In this document: positions 33,214 to 40,376 of the stretch, in pieces
How the letters are laid out: every line of letters starts with the position of its first letter
How positions within the stretch are numbered: position 1 is the stretch's first letter
Source: AA29 sp041481445
GTDB taxonomy: Bacteria; Acidobacteriota; Vicinamibacteria; Fen-336
DNA length: 56,531 bases
Assembly (NCBI GenBank): GCA_041481445.1
Contig: JBGPBV010000032.1
Coordinates: forward strand, 1 to 56,531
Reading direction: 5' to 3'
Notes under the pieces: model-generated
Seen by the model: only the letters and a program-made list of their open reading frames with translations
The model's database searches: none
What the model was told of the DNA's origin: nothing
Position numbers and translations under genes: made by a program

Positions 33214-35783
33214 ATCGTCGCTCGCGGCAAAGGGGCCGGCTCGAAGTCCTGCTCGTCGTACTCGACCACGACCTCGTCGTTCACCTCGCCAAAGCCGAGC
33301 GGCGTCTCGCCGCGCGCATACCCGATGGCTCGATAGCCCCGCAAGCGCCTCTCGAACATCCGCCGAAGCATCGGCACTTCACGGTCCACGTAGTCGAAGA
33401 TCCGGACCTCGGTCTTGCCCGGATGGAGACGATGCAGGCGGCCCGCGTACTGAACGAGTGTGCCCTTCCAGGAGACGGGCAGGGCCAGGAAGAGCGTGTC
33501 GAGGCGCGAGTCGTCAAAGCCCTCGCCAACGTACCGGCCGGTGGCCAGGACCAGGCGTTCCTGATCAGGAGGGATGGCGGCGAGCTGTTCCCTCGCGGCA
33601 CTCCTGCTGCGAGCGTTCATTGTGCCGTGGAGGACGACGAGATGGCGGGCGAACTTCCGCAGCCGTTCGGCGAAGTACTCGAGGTGGTCCTTCCTCTCGG
33701 TGAGAAGGATCGGAGACCGCCCTTCCTCGAGGGACGCGATCACGTCATTCAGGATCAGCTCGTTGCGTCTCTCGTCCGCCGCCAGTGCGGCGTAGAGAGC
33801 CTGGATGCTCGGGCTTCCCGCGCGGGCCGGAGGCGAAAATGCGGTATCGCGGACGACGAGACGCTGTTCGAAGGGCGGGCGGCCAGCTTCGCTCTTGGCG
33901 TCCACCGCGAAGCGGACCGGGCCGAGCTGCATCCCAGCGATGGGATGGTGGCCGTCACGTCGCTCCGGCGTCGCCGTCAAGCCCACCACGTAGCGGGCCT
34001 TGACCTCGGCGAGGACCCGCTCGAACGACACGGCCGGGACGTGGTGGCACTCGTCCACGATGACTTGCCCATAACCCGCGACCAGGTCGGCGACCTTGCC
34101 CGCCCGCACGAGGCTTTGGATCATCGCCACGTCGAGGCGTCCGTTTGGCGAGTGCTTCCCGCCGCCGATCTGGCCGACAGCCTTGGGCTCGATGCCGAGA
34201 AAGAGCGAGAGTTGGGCCCGCCACTGGTCGAGGAGGGGCCGGCGATGCACCAGGATGAGCGTGCTGCAGCCCCGCTCAGCGACCAGATACGTGCCCACGA
34301 CCGTCTTGCCCACGCCGGGCGGGGCCACGAAGATTCCCATCCCATGGGCGAGGAGCGCGCGAACGGCTTGGTTCTGAACGCGCGTCAGACTGCCCACGAA
34401 GCGGAACGCTTCCGGTTTGCCCCCTTCTGTCTTGTTTTCGACGGCGAGACTGACTCCGTGCTCCCGAAGCAACGCCGCCAGTTCAGGACCGCACCCCCGC
34501 GGGAGAGCGACGTGTTGCGGGAGGTCCTCGGCACAGGAGATCACCCGTGGCGTCAGCGCAGTGGAGAGCCGCATGTTCTGCTTCTTGTAGAACTCCGGGT
34601 TCTGGAAGGCAGCGAGCCTCTTGATCTGGTTCAGTAGCGGAGACGGCAAGCCGGCCTTCTCCACGTAGAGACGTTGAGAGAGAACGCACTTCACTCGCGT
34701 CGGAAGCGCTTCTGTTATGCGGACGACGCGTGGCGCTCCCGAGGGTGGACGCGCCCACGGTTCGGCGTCCTCGTCGTCGGCCGAAGCCGCCGCCCGAACG
34801 CCGACCACCAAGCCTTGGCGAGTCGCCTCTCCGGCGATCCGTTCGACTGTCCTGCGATCGATCCTCGGCACGGCGGCCAGGAAGGCCCACTGCTGATCGT
34901 CCGCCAGTGGCTGGAGCTGATCGTCGAGGAACACCGAGTTCCCCTGCTGCCGGGGTCCGTGCTGAAGAGGTAGCGCGATCAGGTTGCCGAAGCCGCCTCT
35001 CGGCATCGTGTCCTGGCTCGGAAACAGCCGATCGTAGGAATCCATGCTGAGTTCGTGACGCCGGGACATCGTCTCCGTGATGAGGTGGCAGCCCATCTTC
35101 CGCGCGGTCTCGGCGGGGACCGGTCCGGTGAAGAAGAACCACACGTGCGCACCGTTCCCCGACCGAGACCGCTCGACCGCGGCGGGAAGACCCACCTGCC
35201 GGCACGTGGCAACGAACGCCAGGACGTCCTCCGTCCAGGTGCTCTTGTCGAAGTCGACCGCCAGGAACCAGCAGGTTTGGTCCTCGAGGAGCGGGTACAC
35301 CCCCATGACGTGGCGACCCTGGAGATGTCCGATCACGGCCGTGTCGTCGACAGGGACGAAAGCCTGGCTGGGACACTCGCCACACTTCACCTTCGGAAGC
35401 TCGCATACGCCGCGCACGAACTTGTTGGTGCAGGCGGGCGCGTATCCCGGCTTGCCGGTCTTCTTGCTCACGAAGCGCGTCGGGAAGACGTCTCCACGCC
35501 CGCGGAAGAGCTGGCGAAACAGCCTGACTTTCTCCTCGGGGTTCTGCGGTGCCGGCTGGGGTCTGGCCAGGAGGCGTGCTTGAATCCGTGGCTCGGCCTG
35601 CCCCTGTGATTCCAGCTCGGCTCGGAGCGCAGCCAGCCGCGTCCGCGCCTGGCCTTGGTCAGCTTCGAGCCTCCCAAGGAGCTCCTCCACCTTCTGGATC
35701 TCCCCGATCAGCTCCTCTCGCGGTGGCAACAGTCGGCGCTCCTGACTGACGTAAGGGTCCAAGCTACTGCGCCGGGGGGACAT
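33210..35783 (-). CDS. TOTE-type archaeo-eukaryotic primase fused to an SF2 helicase
   Basis: The protein has 857 residues from ATG 35783; a longer start at 35858 would run into the divergent promoter region. A coiled coil (residues about 20-60) precedes an AEP primase core. That core has a four-Cys knuckle (Cys 118, 127, 134, 137), the catalytic DxD in AVDFDKSTW (about 177-179), His of RSGNGAHVW (about 213) and a third motif in SMDSYDRLFPSQD. This order matches the TOTE conflict-system primase. The C-terminal 400 residues are an SF2 helicase with Walker A PPGVGKT, VIVDECHH, GLTATPERRDG, ATGRYVGEGFDD and QYAGRLHR. All catalytic residues are intact. It probably unwinds and primes or copies nucleic acid in an anti-element response; the biochemical role is inferred from family. 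Confidence 0.88.
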   Translation of the reverse strand: MSPRRSSLDPYVSQERRLLPPREELIGEIQKVEELLGRLEADQGQARTRLAALRAELESQGQAEPRIQARLLARPQPAPQNPEEKVRLFRQLFRGRGDVFPTRFVSKKTGKPGYAPACTNKFVRGVCELPKVKCGECPSQAFVPVDDTAVIGHLQGRHVMGVYPLLEDQTCWFLAVDFDKSTWTEDVLAFVATCRQVGLPAAVERSRSGNGAHVWFFFTGPVPAETARKMGCHLITETMSRRHELSMDSYDRLFPSQDTMPRGGFGNLIALPLQHGPRQQGNSVFLDDQLQPLADDQQWAFLAAVPRIDRRTVERIAGEATRQGLVVGVRAAASADDEDAEPWARPPSGAPRVVRITEALPTRVKCVLSQRLYVEKAGLPSPLLNQIKRLAAFQNPEFYKKQNMRLSTALTPRVISCAEDLPQHVALPRGCGPELAALLREHGVSLAVENKTEGGKPEAFRFVGSLTRVQNQAVRALLAHGMGIFVAPPGVGKTVVGTYLVAERGCSTLILVHRRPLLDQWRAQLSLFLGIEPKAVGQIGGGKHSPNGRLDVAMIQSLVRAGKVADLVAGYGQVIVDECHHVPAVSFERVLAEVKARYVVGLTATPERRDGHHPIAGMQLGPVRFAVDAKSEAGRPPFEQRLVVRDTAFSPPARAGSPSIQALYAALAADERRNELILNDVIASLEEGRSPILLTERKDHLEYFAERLRKFARHLVVLHGTMNARSRSAAREQLAAIPPDQERLVLATGRYVGEGFDDSRLDTLFLALPVSWKGTLVQYAGRLHRLHPGKTEVRIFDYVDREVPMLRRMFERRLRGYRAIGYARGETPLGFGEVNDEVVVEYDEQDFEPAPLPRATM

Positions 35784-35872
35784 GCTGGGTCCATCGCTCG
35801 ACCCAGGCAGGTTCCGTTCGGCAGAGCGAACGAGGACTAGACTAGCGTTACCGTACATGGTAGCGTTTACGT
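35784..35872. promoter_or_regulatory. Divergent promoter region with direct repeats
   Basis: This AT-richer gap lies between the primase-helicase gene (minus) and the DUF4160-like gene (plus). TAGCGTTACCG (35843-35853) and TAGCGTTTACG (35861-35871) are direct repeats 18 bases apart, and ACTAG is doubled at 35836-35845. Spacing near two helical turns suits a regulator that controls both directions. Confidence 0.45.
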
Positions 35873-36448
35873 GTGGCGCGGATCCGGCGCGGCGGGTTCA
35901 TCTTCGTCTCGTGGAAAGGTGACCATTCGCCGCGTCACGTGCACGTCTACCGTCACACTCGAGGCAGAGGGGTTGCTATGAAGATTCGATCCGCTTCGGC
36001 AAATAATCACCGCAAGGCGTTCGAGGTGAGGCTGGGCTCGCGTGTCTTGGCCTATCCCTATTCGCGCACGCATCCGCAGCCGTCGCCGACCGACACCGTG
36101 CAGGAGATCATCATTGATCCCGAGGTTGGGTGCGAGGCGTTTTGGTACGTACTTCGCTCCGGAGCGCGCGGATACGTGCACGCAGAGCAGGTTCTTGATT
36201 ACAACCAGGACCCATCCTATATGCGAGACCAACTCCTCTACCGGCTGACGGTAGAGGCACAGCATAGGGTCAAGGCGAGCCCTCTTTCGACGCGAGAGAT
36301 CATCCGTCGGCTCGGTACGTCGGCGACTCAGTTCTATCGGCTCATTGATCAGACGAACTATCGAAAGTCGCTCGATCAGCTTCTTAGGTTGCTGCAGGTC
36401 TTGGACTGCGCCGTTGAGGTGGTCGTGCGTGATCGAGGAGCCGCCTGA
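35873..36448 (+). CDS. DUF4160/DUF2442-like protein with C-terminal helix-turn-helix
   Basis: The protein has 191 residues from GTG 35873. The N-terminus (RRGGFIFVSWKGDHSPRHVHVY) resembles DUF4160. The middle (NNHRKAFEVRLGSRVLAYPY to GYVHAEQVLDYNQDPSYM) resembles DUF2442-type sequences. DUF4160 and DUF2442 are usually two small adjacent genes of toxin-antitoxin character. The last 65 residues (LSTREIIRRLGTSATQFYRL, then LDQLLRLLQVLDCAVEVVV) look like an XRE-type helix-turn-helix. It is divergent from the primase-helicase operon and shares its intergenic operator region, so it may be its regulator. The fusion reading is my inference. Confidence 0.6.
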   Translation: MARIRRGGFIFVSWKGDHSPRHVHVYRHTRGRGVAMKIRSASANNHRKAFEVRLGSRVLAYPYSRTHPQPSPTDTVQEIIIDPEVGCEAFWYVLRSGARGYVHAEQVLDYNQDPSYMRDQLLYRLTVEAQHRVKASPLSTREIIRRLGTSATQFYRLIDQTNYRKSLDQLLRLLQVLDCAVEVVVRDRGAA

Positions 36449-36529
36449 CACTGCGTCTCTGACGGACATGAAACCTGGGGAACCCGAAGCGTCGTGAGGA
36501 GCGGAGGCGGCGCATAGAGGAGACCACCG

Positions 36530-36853
36530 ATGAGGGTGCTGACCTGGGTCACAGACATGACCCACTATGTTGACGAGCGCGGCCAACCCGCCAAGTTGCC
36601 TGGTCGCGTTGCTCTGCTCGCCAACCACTTCGGGCGAATCGTCTCAGCCGTCTCGCGCATGCAACCTGGAGTGGTCGCCCCTCTGCAGGTGCGGTGCCGA
36701 CGGCGTCCCGGACGAAGGCTTTGCGAGGGCACGGTGGAAGGTGGGCTCAACCTGGACAACGACTGCGTCCAATGGGGCTGCCCCGCATGCGGCGATCATG
36801 GCTACATTCATGAGTGGCGTGGCACGCCGTGGGACCGAGGCGTAGCGTCGTAG
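36530..36853 (+). CDS. Small Cys-containing hypothetical protein
   Basis: The protein has 107 residues. A GAGGAG ribosome binding site lies upstream of ATG 36530. The sequence HYVDERGQPAKLPGRVALLANHF, RCRRRPGRRLCEG and the C-terminal CPACGDHGYIHEWRGTPWD match a common small family with one CxxC in a CPxCGDxGxIxxWxGTxWD ending. It may bind one zinc ion, but only three or four Cys are available. A hairpin with attC-like features follows 12 bases after the stop, so this may be a cassette gene. Confidence 0.7.
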   Translation: MRVLTWVTDMTHYVDERGQPAKLPGRVALLANHFGRIVSAVSRMQPGVVAPLQVRCRRRPGRRLCEGTVEGGLNLDNDCVQWGCPACGDHGYIHEWRGTPWDRGVAS

Positions 36854-36865
36854 GGGCACCGTGCT

Positions 36866-36927
36866 GGTCAACAATGCAGGCGGACGAAGCGGGCACAAGG
36901 GATTGAGCTTCGCCGCCGTGTTACGAC
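36866..36927 (+). repeat. Degenerate attC-like hairpin
   Basis: GGCGGACGAAGC pairs with GCTTCGCCGCC through one unpaired base, the asymmetry expected of integron attC stems. The outer boxes (GGTCAAC and GTTACGA) only partly fit RYYYAAC and GTTRRRY. It lies between the ends of convergent genes, so a bidirectional terminator is an alternative. Confidence 0.35.
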
Positions 36928-37234
36928 TCCGCCCGCTTCCTCCACTCACGCTTCCACTCGCGGTCGCCGTCGAGGAGCTGCCGACGCATTCAACGATGAC
37001 GTGGGTCCGGTCGGCGCCCAGCCGGTCCGCATACGCCGAGACCTCCGCATGGAGGTCCGGGGGGAAGCGCACTGACACCGGAAGCGTCCGTCGCTGCTTC
37101 GGCTGGATCTTCACCTTCTTCCTCCCTACCCGCTTCCACAGCTCCCCCACGGGTCGGATGCACAGGAAGAGCTGTTCCTGCTCGTCGCGATCCTTCCAGG
37201 CGATCCTCTCTCGTCCCCATCCCTCCAAGCCCAC
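36922..37234 (-). pseudogene. Frameshifted ribbon-helix-helix-like gene
   Basis: From ATG 37234 the frame reads KKVKIQPKQRRTLPVSVRFP, DLHAEVSAYADRLGADRTH and VIVECV. It then loses sense, while the +1 frame continues RQLLDGDREWKREWRKRAES to a TAA at 36922. One missing base near 36985 would join them into a protein with a ribbon-helix-helix-like DNA-binding core of the antitoxin type. Upstream sequence on this strand also shows broken coding traces, so the locus is decaying. Confidence 0.5.
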
Positions 37235-37894
37235 TGGGCCTCGTCGAGCGCGCGTAGTCGCGCCGCCAGAATCGGCGTGAGGTCACGCGGCCATGATGCC
37301 GGCTGTGTAGGACGTCATCCGCTCTCCCGATCACGTCGTAGACGAGCTGGTCGAGCCTGTCTCCGCGCGTCGGATGCGTATACGCGTCGTTGACGACGCG
37401 CGCGAGCCGCTCCGCGCGCGGCCAGGATCCGTCCGTATTACGGAGAGCCAGGGCCTCGATCCCTTCTGGCACTACGATCAGCACCGTCTCTCGGGCTCTC
37501 ACGGTCGCTCGAGACGTGGCGTACAACGTAGTCCAATGTGGAATTGCGCTAAGTTGCTGTCCGGCCGAGGAGTGGACACGGATCGGAAGGCGGCAGTTGC
37601 GCTGCTTTATCTTGCCGTGTCTCTGTACTCCAGATTCTTGCCTCACTTCGCGCCATCCACCAGCTCAAAAGGCGCCCTCTTGACGTTCACTCCCGACGAG
37701 CTTCACCACCCGAGCCAGACCACACCTGACCACCTCTACACCCGCTCATCGCCGCCGAGGAGTGCCTCACGTTTACCGCGCGAATCCACAGTCGAGAATT
37801 CGTATGGACGGTGTGCTCCCAAAGCTCACGTCGGCCCAGCGGATCGGCGCGGTCGGTTGTCAGGGATACAATTGGCCAGTTCTGCTGACGAAGT
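37235..37894. other. Gene-poor stretch with decayed coding traces
   Basis: I see no intact gene here. Minus-strand fragments such as VLIVVPEGIEALALRN, RLARVVNDAYTHPTRGDRL and LTPILAARLRALDEAQWAW lie in different frames and look like pieces of one or two broken genes. No repeats, tRNA or attC are evident. Confidence 0.4.
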
Positions 37895-37911
37895 GTTGGA
37901 CACCTTACGCG

Positions 37912-38616
37912 ATGCCTGACAGTGTGCTCAGAGATCTTGCGCCCGCCCGAATAGACTACGGCCGCATCATGGCCGATCTCCCGGAGAACACTCTTCCTGC
38001 GGCGAAAGGATTTCTTGCGGAGGAGCTCCCGTACGTGTGGTTGGATGCGTACGTCGCGGTAATGCCGCATGAGCAGAACGTCCAGCGGGTCACGCTCGAA
38101 GGGTTCGAGTATCTCTTCGATTTCAGCGCCGGTCTCGTGAGTCGCGGCTCACTAACGGCGTCTGATGCCGTTGAGGATCGGCTTGTTGCGGCGCATGGGG
38201 AGTCTCGCAGTGCAAGTGGAAAGCGGAACGACTCACGATTGAAAGGGCGTCAACGGGGCCCGGTCGCCGCGGTTGATCGAACGCAACGACCGGAGTATGA
38301 CCGCGGCCATGCCATAGCGCATGCGTCGGGGGGCGTACTCGACGTAAACATAGTCCCGCAGATCGCGTCGGTAAATCGACGGGGACTGTGGCGTCAAATG
38401 GAAAGATATTGCCAGCACAATCCGGGTACCTATCTGTTCTGCCGCGCGCTGTATGCTGGACTGTCGCCGCACCCCGCTGAACTCGAGCTAGGTGTCTTGA
38501 AGCCTGACCTGACGCTTTGGGTGGAGACCTTCAAGAACTACGGTTCCCTCCAGGAACTAGAACAAATCGAACGCGTCTATAGTGCAAAGATTCAGGCAAG
38601 AGGAGACCTTGATTAG
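37912..38616 (+). CDS. Cassette gene 1: DNA/RNA non-specific endonuclease-like protein
   Basis: The protein has 234 residues from ATG 37912. The frame is open upstream to 37762, but no ribosome binding site decides; I chose the ATG 11 bases after a GTTGGAC box that may be the cassette junction. The C-terminal 110 residues include EYDRGHAIAHASG (DRGH at 130-133), DVNIVPQIASVNR and RQMERYCQHNPGTYLFCRALY. This is a NUC1/endonuclease G-like core with the DRGH metal/general-base motif and a downstream Asn. The N-terminal 120 residues have no match I know. It may be a toxic effector or defence nuclease. An attC-like site follows 6 bases after the stop. Confidence 0.72.
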   Translation: MPDSVLRDLAPARIDYGRIMADLPENTLPAAKGFLAEELPYVWLDAYVAVMPHEQNVQRVTLEGFEYLFDFSAGLVSRGSLTASDAVEDRLVAAHGESRSASGKRNDSRLKGRQRGPVAAVDRTQRPEYDRGHAIAHASGGVLDVNIVPQIASVNRRGLWRQMERYCQHNPGTYLFCRALYAGLSPHPAELELGVLKPDLTLWVETFKNYGSLQELEQIERVYSAKIQARGDLD

Positions 38617-38622
38617 AAGGGT

Positions 38623-38692
38623 GTCCAACAAGCAGTTGCAGCGGACGAGGCGTGGCTTGGCCGGAGCCTCGCCGCTGAACTGCGTGTTGGGC
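38623..38692 (+). repeat. attC site 1 (70 nt)
   Basis: The left box GTCCAAC and right box GTTGGGC fit RYYYAAC/GTTRRRY. GCAGTTGCAGCGG pairs with CCGCTGAACTGC leaving one extrahelical base, and an inner GAGGC/GCCTC stem closes the hairpin. It sits directly after cassette gene 1. Confidence 0.85.
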
Positions 38693-38714
38693 GGACAAGG
38701 GAGGATAGAGCGCA

Positions 38715-39302
38715 TTGAGCCGAAGACCGCCGCTGCGAAGTGCCCCACCAGTCGACCCCGACCCAATCATCATCGACCTGCTCGTGGGGCTCACCGGCAC
38801 GGCGATCGCGGGGGCAATCAAGAAGGTGGGGCAGAAGGTCCTTGCGCGGCGACGACGCCGGCAGGCGGAGCTCGTAGCGCCCCCAACTGCCAACCAGGTC
38901 GGCGTGCTCCGCCGGAGTCTCGACGATCTTGAGCGGCGAATCGATCAAGCGCTTGCCCTGATCCAGCCCGGGCAGAAGCGTGAGTTGGGGGGTCAGATTC
39001 TTCTCGATCAGCATTCGATTCGCCAGTACCACGAGCTTCGGGACGGCCTCTTTACTCAAGTACGGACCGTCGATGACCTCGTCGAGGGTCTCCTCCCGAA
39101 CGCGCTTGATGACCAAGCCGGCGTCGACGGTGGCCGCATGAGGCTGCCGAGCGAGTTCCGCGAGCAACTCAGGTTCGTGGAGCGAAAGCTCCGCGAGGCA
39201 AGAACCGCGACTCTGGCAGATGAAGCGCTCCTGGAGATGCGATCGGCGGTTGTCGCGATGCGGAGGATGATTGACTATATCGAATCTGCTGGTCAGTCGT
39301 AG
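38715..39302 (+). CDS. Cassette gene 2: hypothetical, single membrane-associated helix
   Basis: The protein has 195 residues. It starts at TTG 38715 with GGGAGG about 10 bases upstream and lies 22 bases after attC site 1. Residues about 18-36 (IIIDLLVGLTGTAIAGAI) are hydrophobic. The basic KKVGQKVLARRRRRQ follows, then a mostly helical, charged region with LRRSLDDLERRIDQALALI and EQLRFVERKLREAR suggesting coiled coils. I do not recognise the family. The stop is followed after 14 bases by attC site 2. Confidence 0.6.
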   Translation: MSRRPPLRSAPPVDPDPIIIDLLVGLTGTAIAGAIKKVGQKVLARRRRRQAELVAPPTANQVGVLRRSLDDLERRIDQALALIQPGQKRELGGQILLDQHSIRQYHELRDGLFTQVRTVDDLVEGLLPNALDDQAGVDGGRMRLPSEFREQLRFVERKLREARTATLADEALLEMRSAVVAMRRMIDYIESAGQS

Positions 39303-39316
39303 TGTGATCGCAGGCC

Positions 39317-39374
39317 GCCCAACAGACTGCTTCAGCGGACCGGCTGCGCTGGCCCCTGAGCGCTGCCGTTGGGC
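39317..39374 (+). repeat. attC site 2 (58 nt)
   Basis: The outer boxes are GCCCAAC and GTTGGGC, extended to CCGCCCAAC/GTTGGGCGG with perfect complementarity. The inner CTGCTTCAGCGG side pairs partly with CCCCTGAGCG, again asymmetrically. It is the shortest site of the array. Confidence 0.8.
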
Positions 39375-39390
39375 GGACAGAGCCAAGAGC

Positions 39391-39744
39391 GTGGTGAGAG
39401 GGAGGTCGTACGATACGCGATGGAGGGGGCCCACGCTCCGCCGTTACAGCTGTCTTCTTCTCGGCGTACTTGCCGCAGGATGCGAGGTTGTTCAGGGGAC
39501 AGAACTGGAGGCCATCAAGAAGCTGCGCACCGGGCAGTACGAGCTCGTCAAGACGGATGAGTTGGCGCAACTGCGCCAAGATGCGAGTCTCGGCAAGAGC
39601 GTCGGCCGATATCACCAGTACAATTCAGGGGGGCGCACGTGGCGTCTCGACACCGCGACAGGCAAGACCTGCCTCCTGCTCGCCAGCGAGGCGGACTGGA
39701 AGAAGCCCGACGTAGCGGCGCAGAACTGCCTCCTTGAGCAATAG
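39391..39744 (+). CDS. Cassette gene 3: small putative lipoprotein
   Basis: The protein has about 117 residues from GTG 39391 (GTG 39394 is also possible), 16 bases after attC site 2. A basic start is followed by YSCLLLGVLAAGC, which looks like a lipoprotein signal with Cys near residue 31. The mature part has LEAIKKLRTGQYELVKTDEL, then GGRTWRLDTATGKTCLLLAS and a second Cys near the end. The W-R-x-D-x-x-T-G-x-x-C-x-L pattern recalls small lipoproteins with a beta-strand core. Function unknown. attC site 3 lies 47 bases after the stop. Confidence 0.6.
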   Translation: MVRGRSYDTRWRGPTLRRYSCLLLGVLAAGCEVVQGTELEAIKKLRTGQYELVKTDELAQLRQDASLGKSVGRYHQYNSGGRTWRLDTATGKTCLLLASEADWKKPDVAAQNCLLEQ

Positions 39745-39791
39745 TGCACACTCGCACGTACAGTGGACGGATGGAAGCACAACGCCGGGCC

Positions 39792-39871
39792 GCCCAACGA
39801 TGAGCTGACGGAGCTTTGCTGCCATCACGAACGGCTGGGGCGCTCCGCAGCTTATCCCCGGGGTGTTGGGC
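39792..39871 (+). repeat. attC site 3 (80 nt)
   Basis: The outer boxes are GCCCAAC and GTTGGGC. GATGAGCTGACGGAGC pairs with GCTCCGCAGCTTATC with one unpaired base, as in classical attC stems. The spacer between stem and right box is longer than in site 1. Confidence 0.82.
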
Positions 39872-39949
39872 GGACACCGATCGTGAACGAGCGGCGGATG
39901 GGCAGGCGAGTGGCGAGTACGTACGATCAGTAGCAGCGCGGAGGTGCTT

Positions 39950-40222
39950 GTGGTCGGCATACCGTGGAAGCTGATCCTGAATCCGAAGCTCTTATCGACC
40001 GCAGGGGACCTAGCTCTCAGCGCACGCCAGTGGTCCGCTGGCATTCGGACTGCTAAGGATTTGGATGCGCTTCGAGAGCGTGTTGGGGAGTTGGCGAAGG
40101 ACTACGAGAGAGAAGCTGCACTTGTTCAGCAGCTCACTGCACGGCTCTGGTTGTCCTTCGTCCTGGGCAGCACCGCGCTGATCGTCGGCCTCGTAAGCTT
40201 GATCCTCGTGTTGTTCCGATAG
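39950..40222 (+). CDS. Cassette gene 4: small membrane protein with coiled coil
   Basis: The protein has 90 residues from GTG 39950, with GGAGG 5 bases upstream (39940-39944); an in-frame GTG at 39944 is a weaker choice. The middle is helical and charged (KDLDALRERVGELAKDYERE), and the last 25 residues form one transmembrane helix (LSFVLGSTALIVGLVSLILV). The size and shape recall holin-like or phage/TA membrane proteins, but I cannot assign a family. An attC-like site begins 52 bases after the stop. Confidence 0.58.
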   Translation: MVGIPWKLILNPKLLSTAGDLALSARQWSAGIRTAKDLDALRERVGELAKDYEREAALVQQLTARLWLSFVLGSTALIVGLVSLILVLFR

Positions 40223-40274
40223 ACCAGTGCGGCGCTTTCGATCTGTGGAAGCGAACTCGAGCATCGGAGATGCC

Positions 40275-40348
40275 GCCCAACAATGCAGATCACGAGGTCC
40301 GCGCGGGCTCGAAACCCCCGGCCCTCGCGGCTGATCTGAATGTTGTCC
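40275..40348 (+). repeat. attC site 4 with altered right box (74 nt)
   Basis: The left box GCCCAAC is intact and ATGCAGATCA pairs with TGATCTGAAT. The right box reads GTTGTCC where the other three sites have GTTGGGC. Recombination takes place at this box, so the site may be inactive. Confidence 0.7.
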
Positions 40349-40376
40349 GCCCATCAGCACTCGAATGGGGAGCAGT

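Noticed and set aside
37687..38070. Minus-strand 127-codon frame opposite cassette gene 1
   Set aside because: No family resemblance and it overlaps the better-supported nuclease-like gene.
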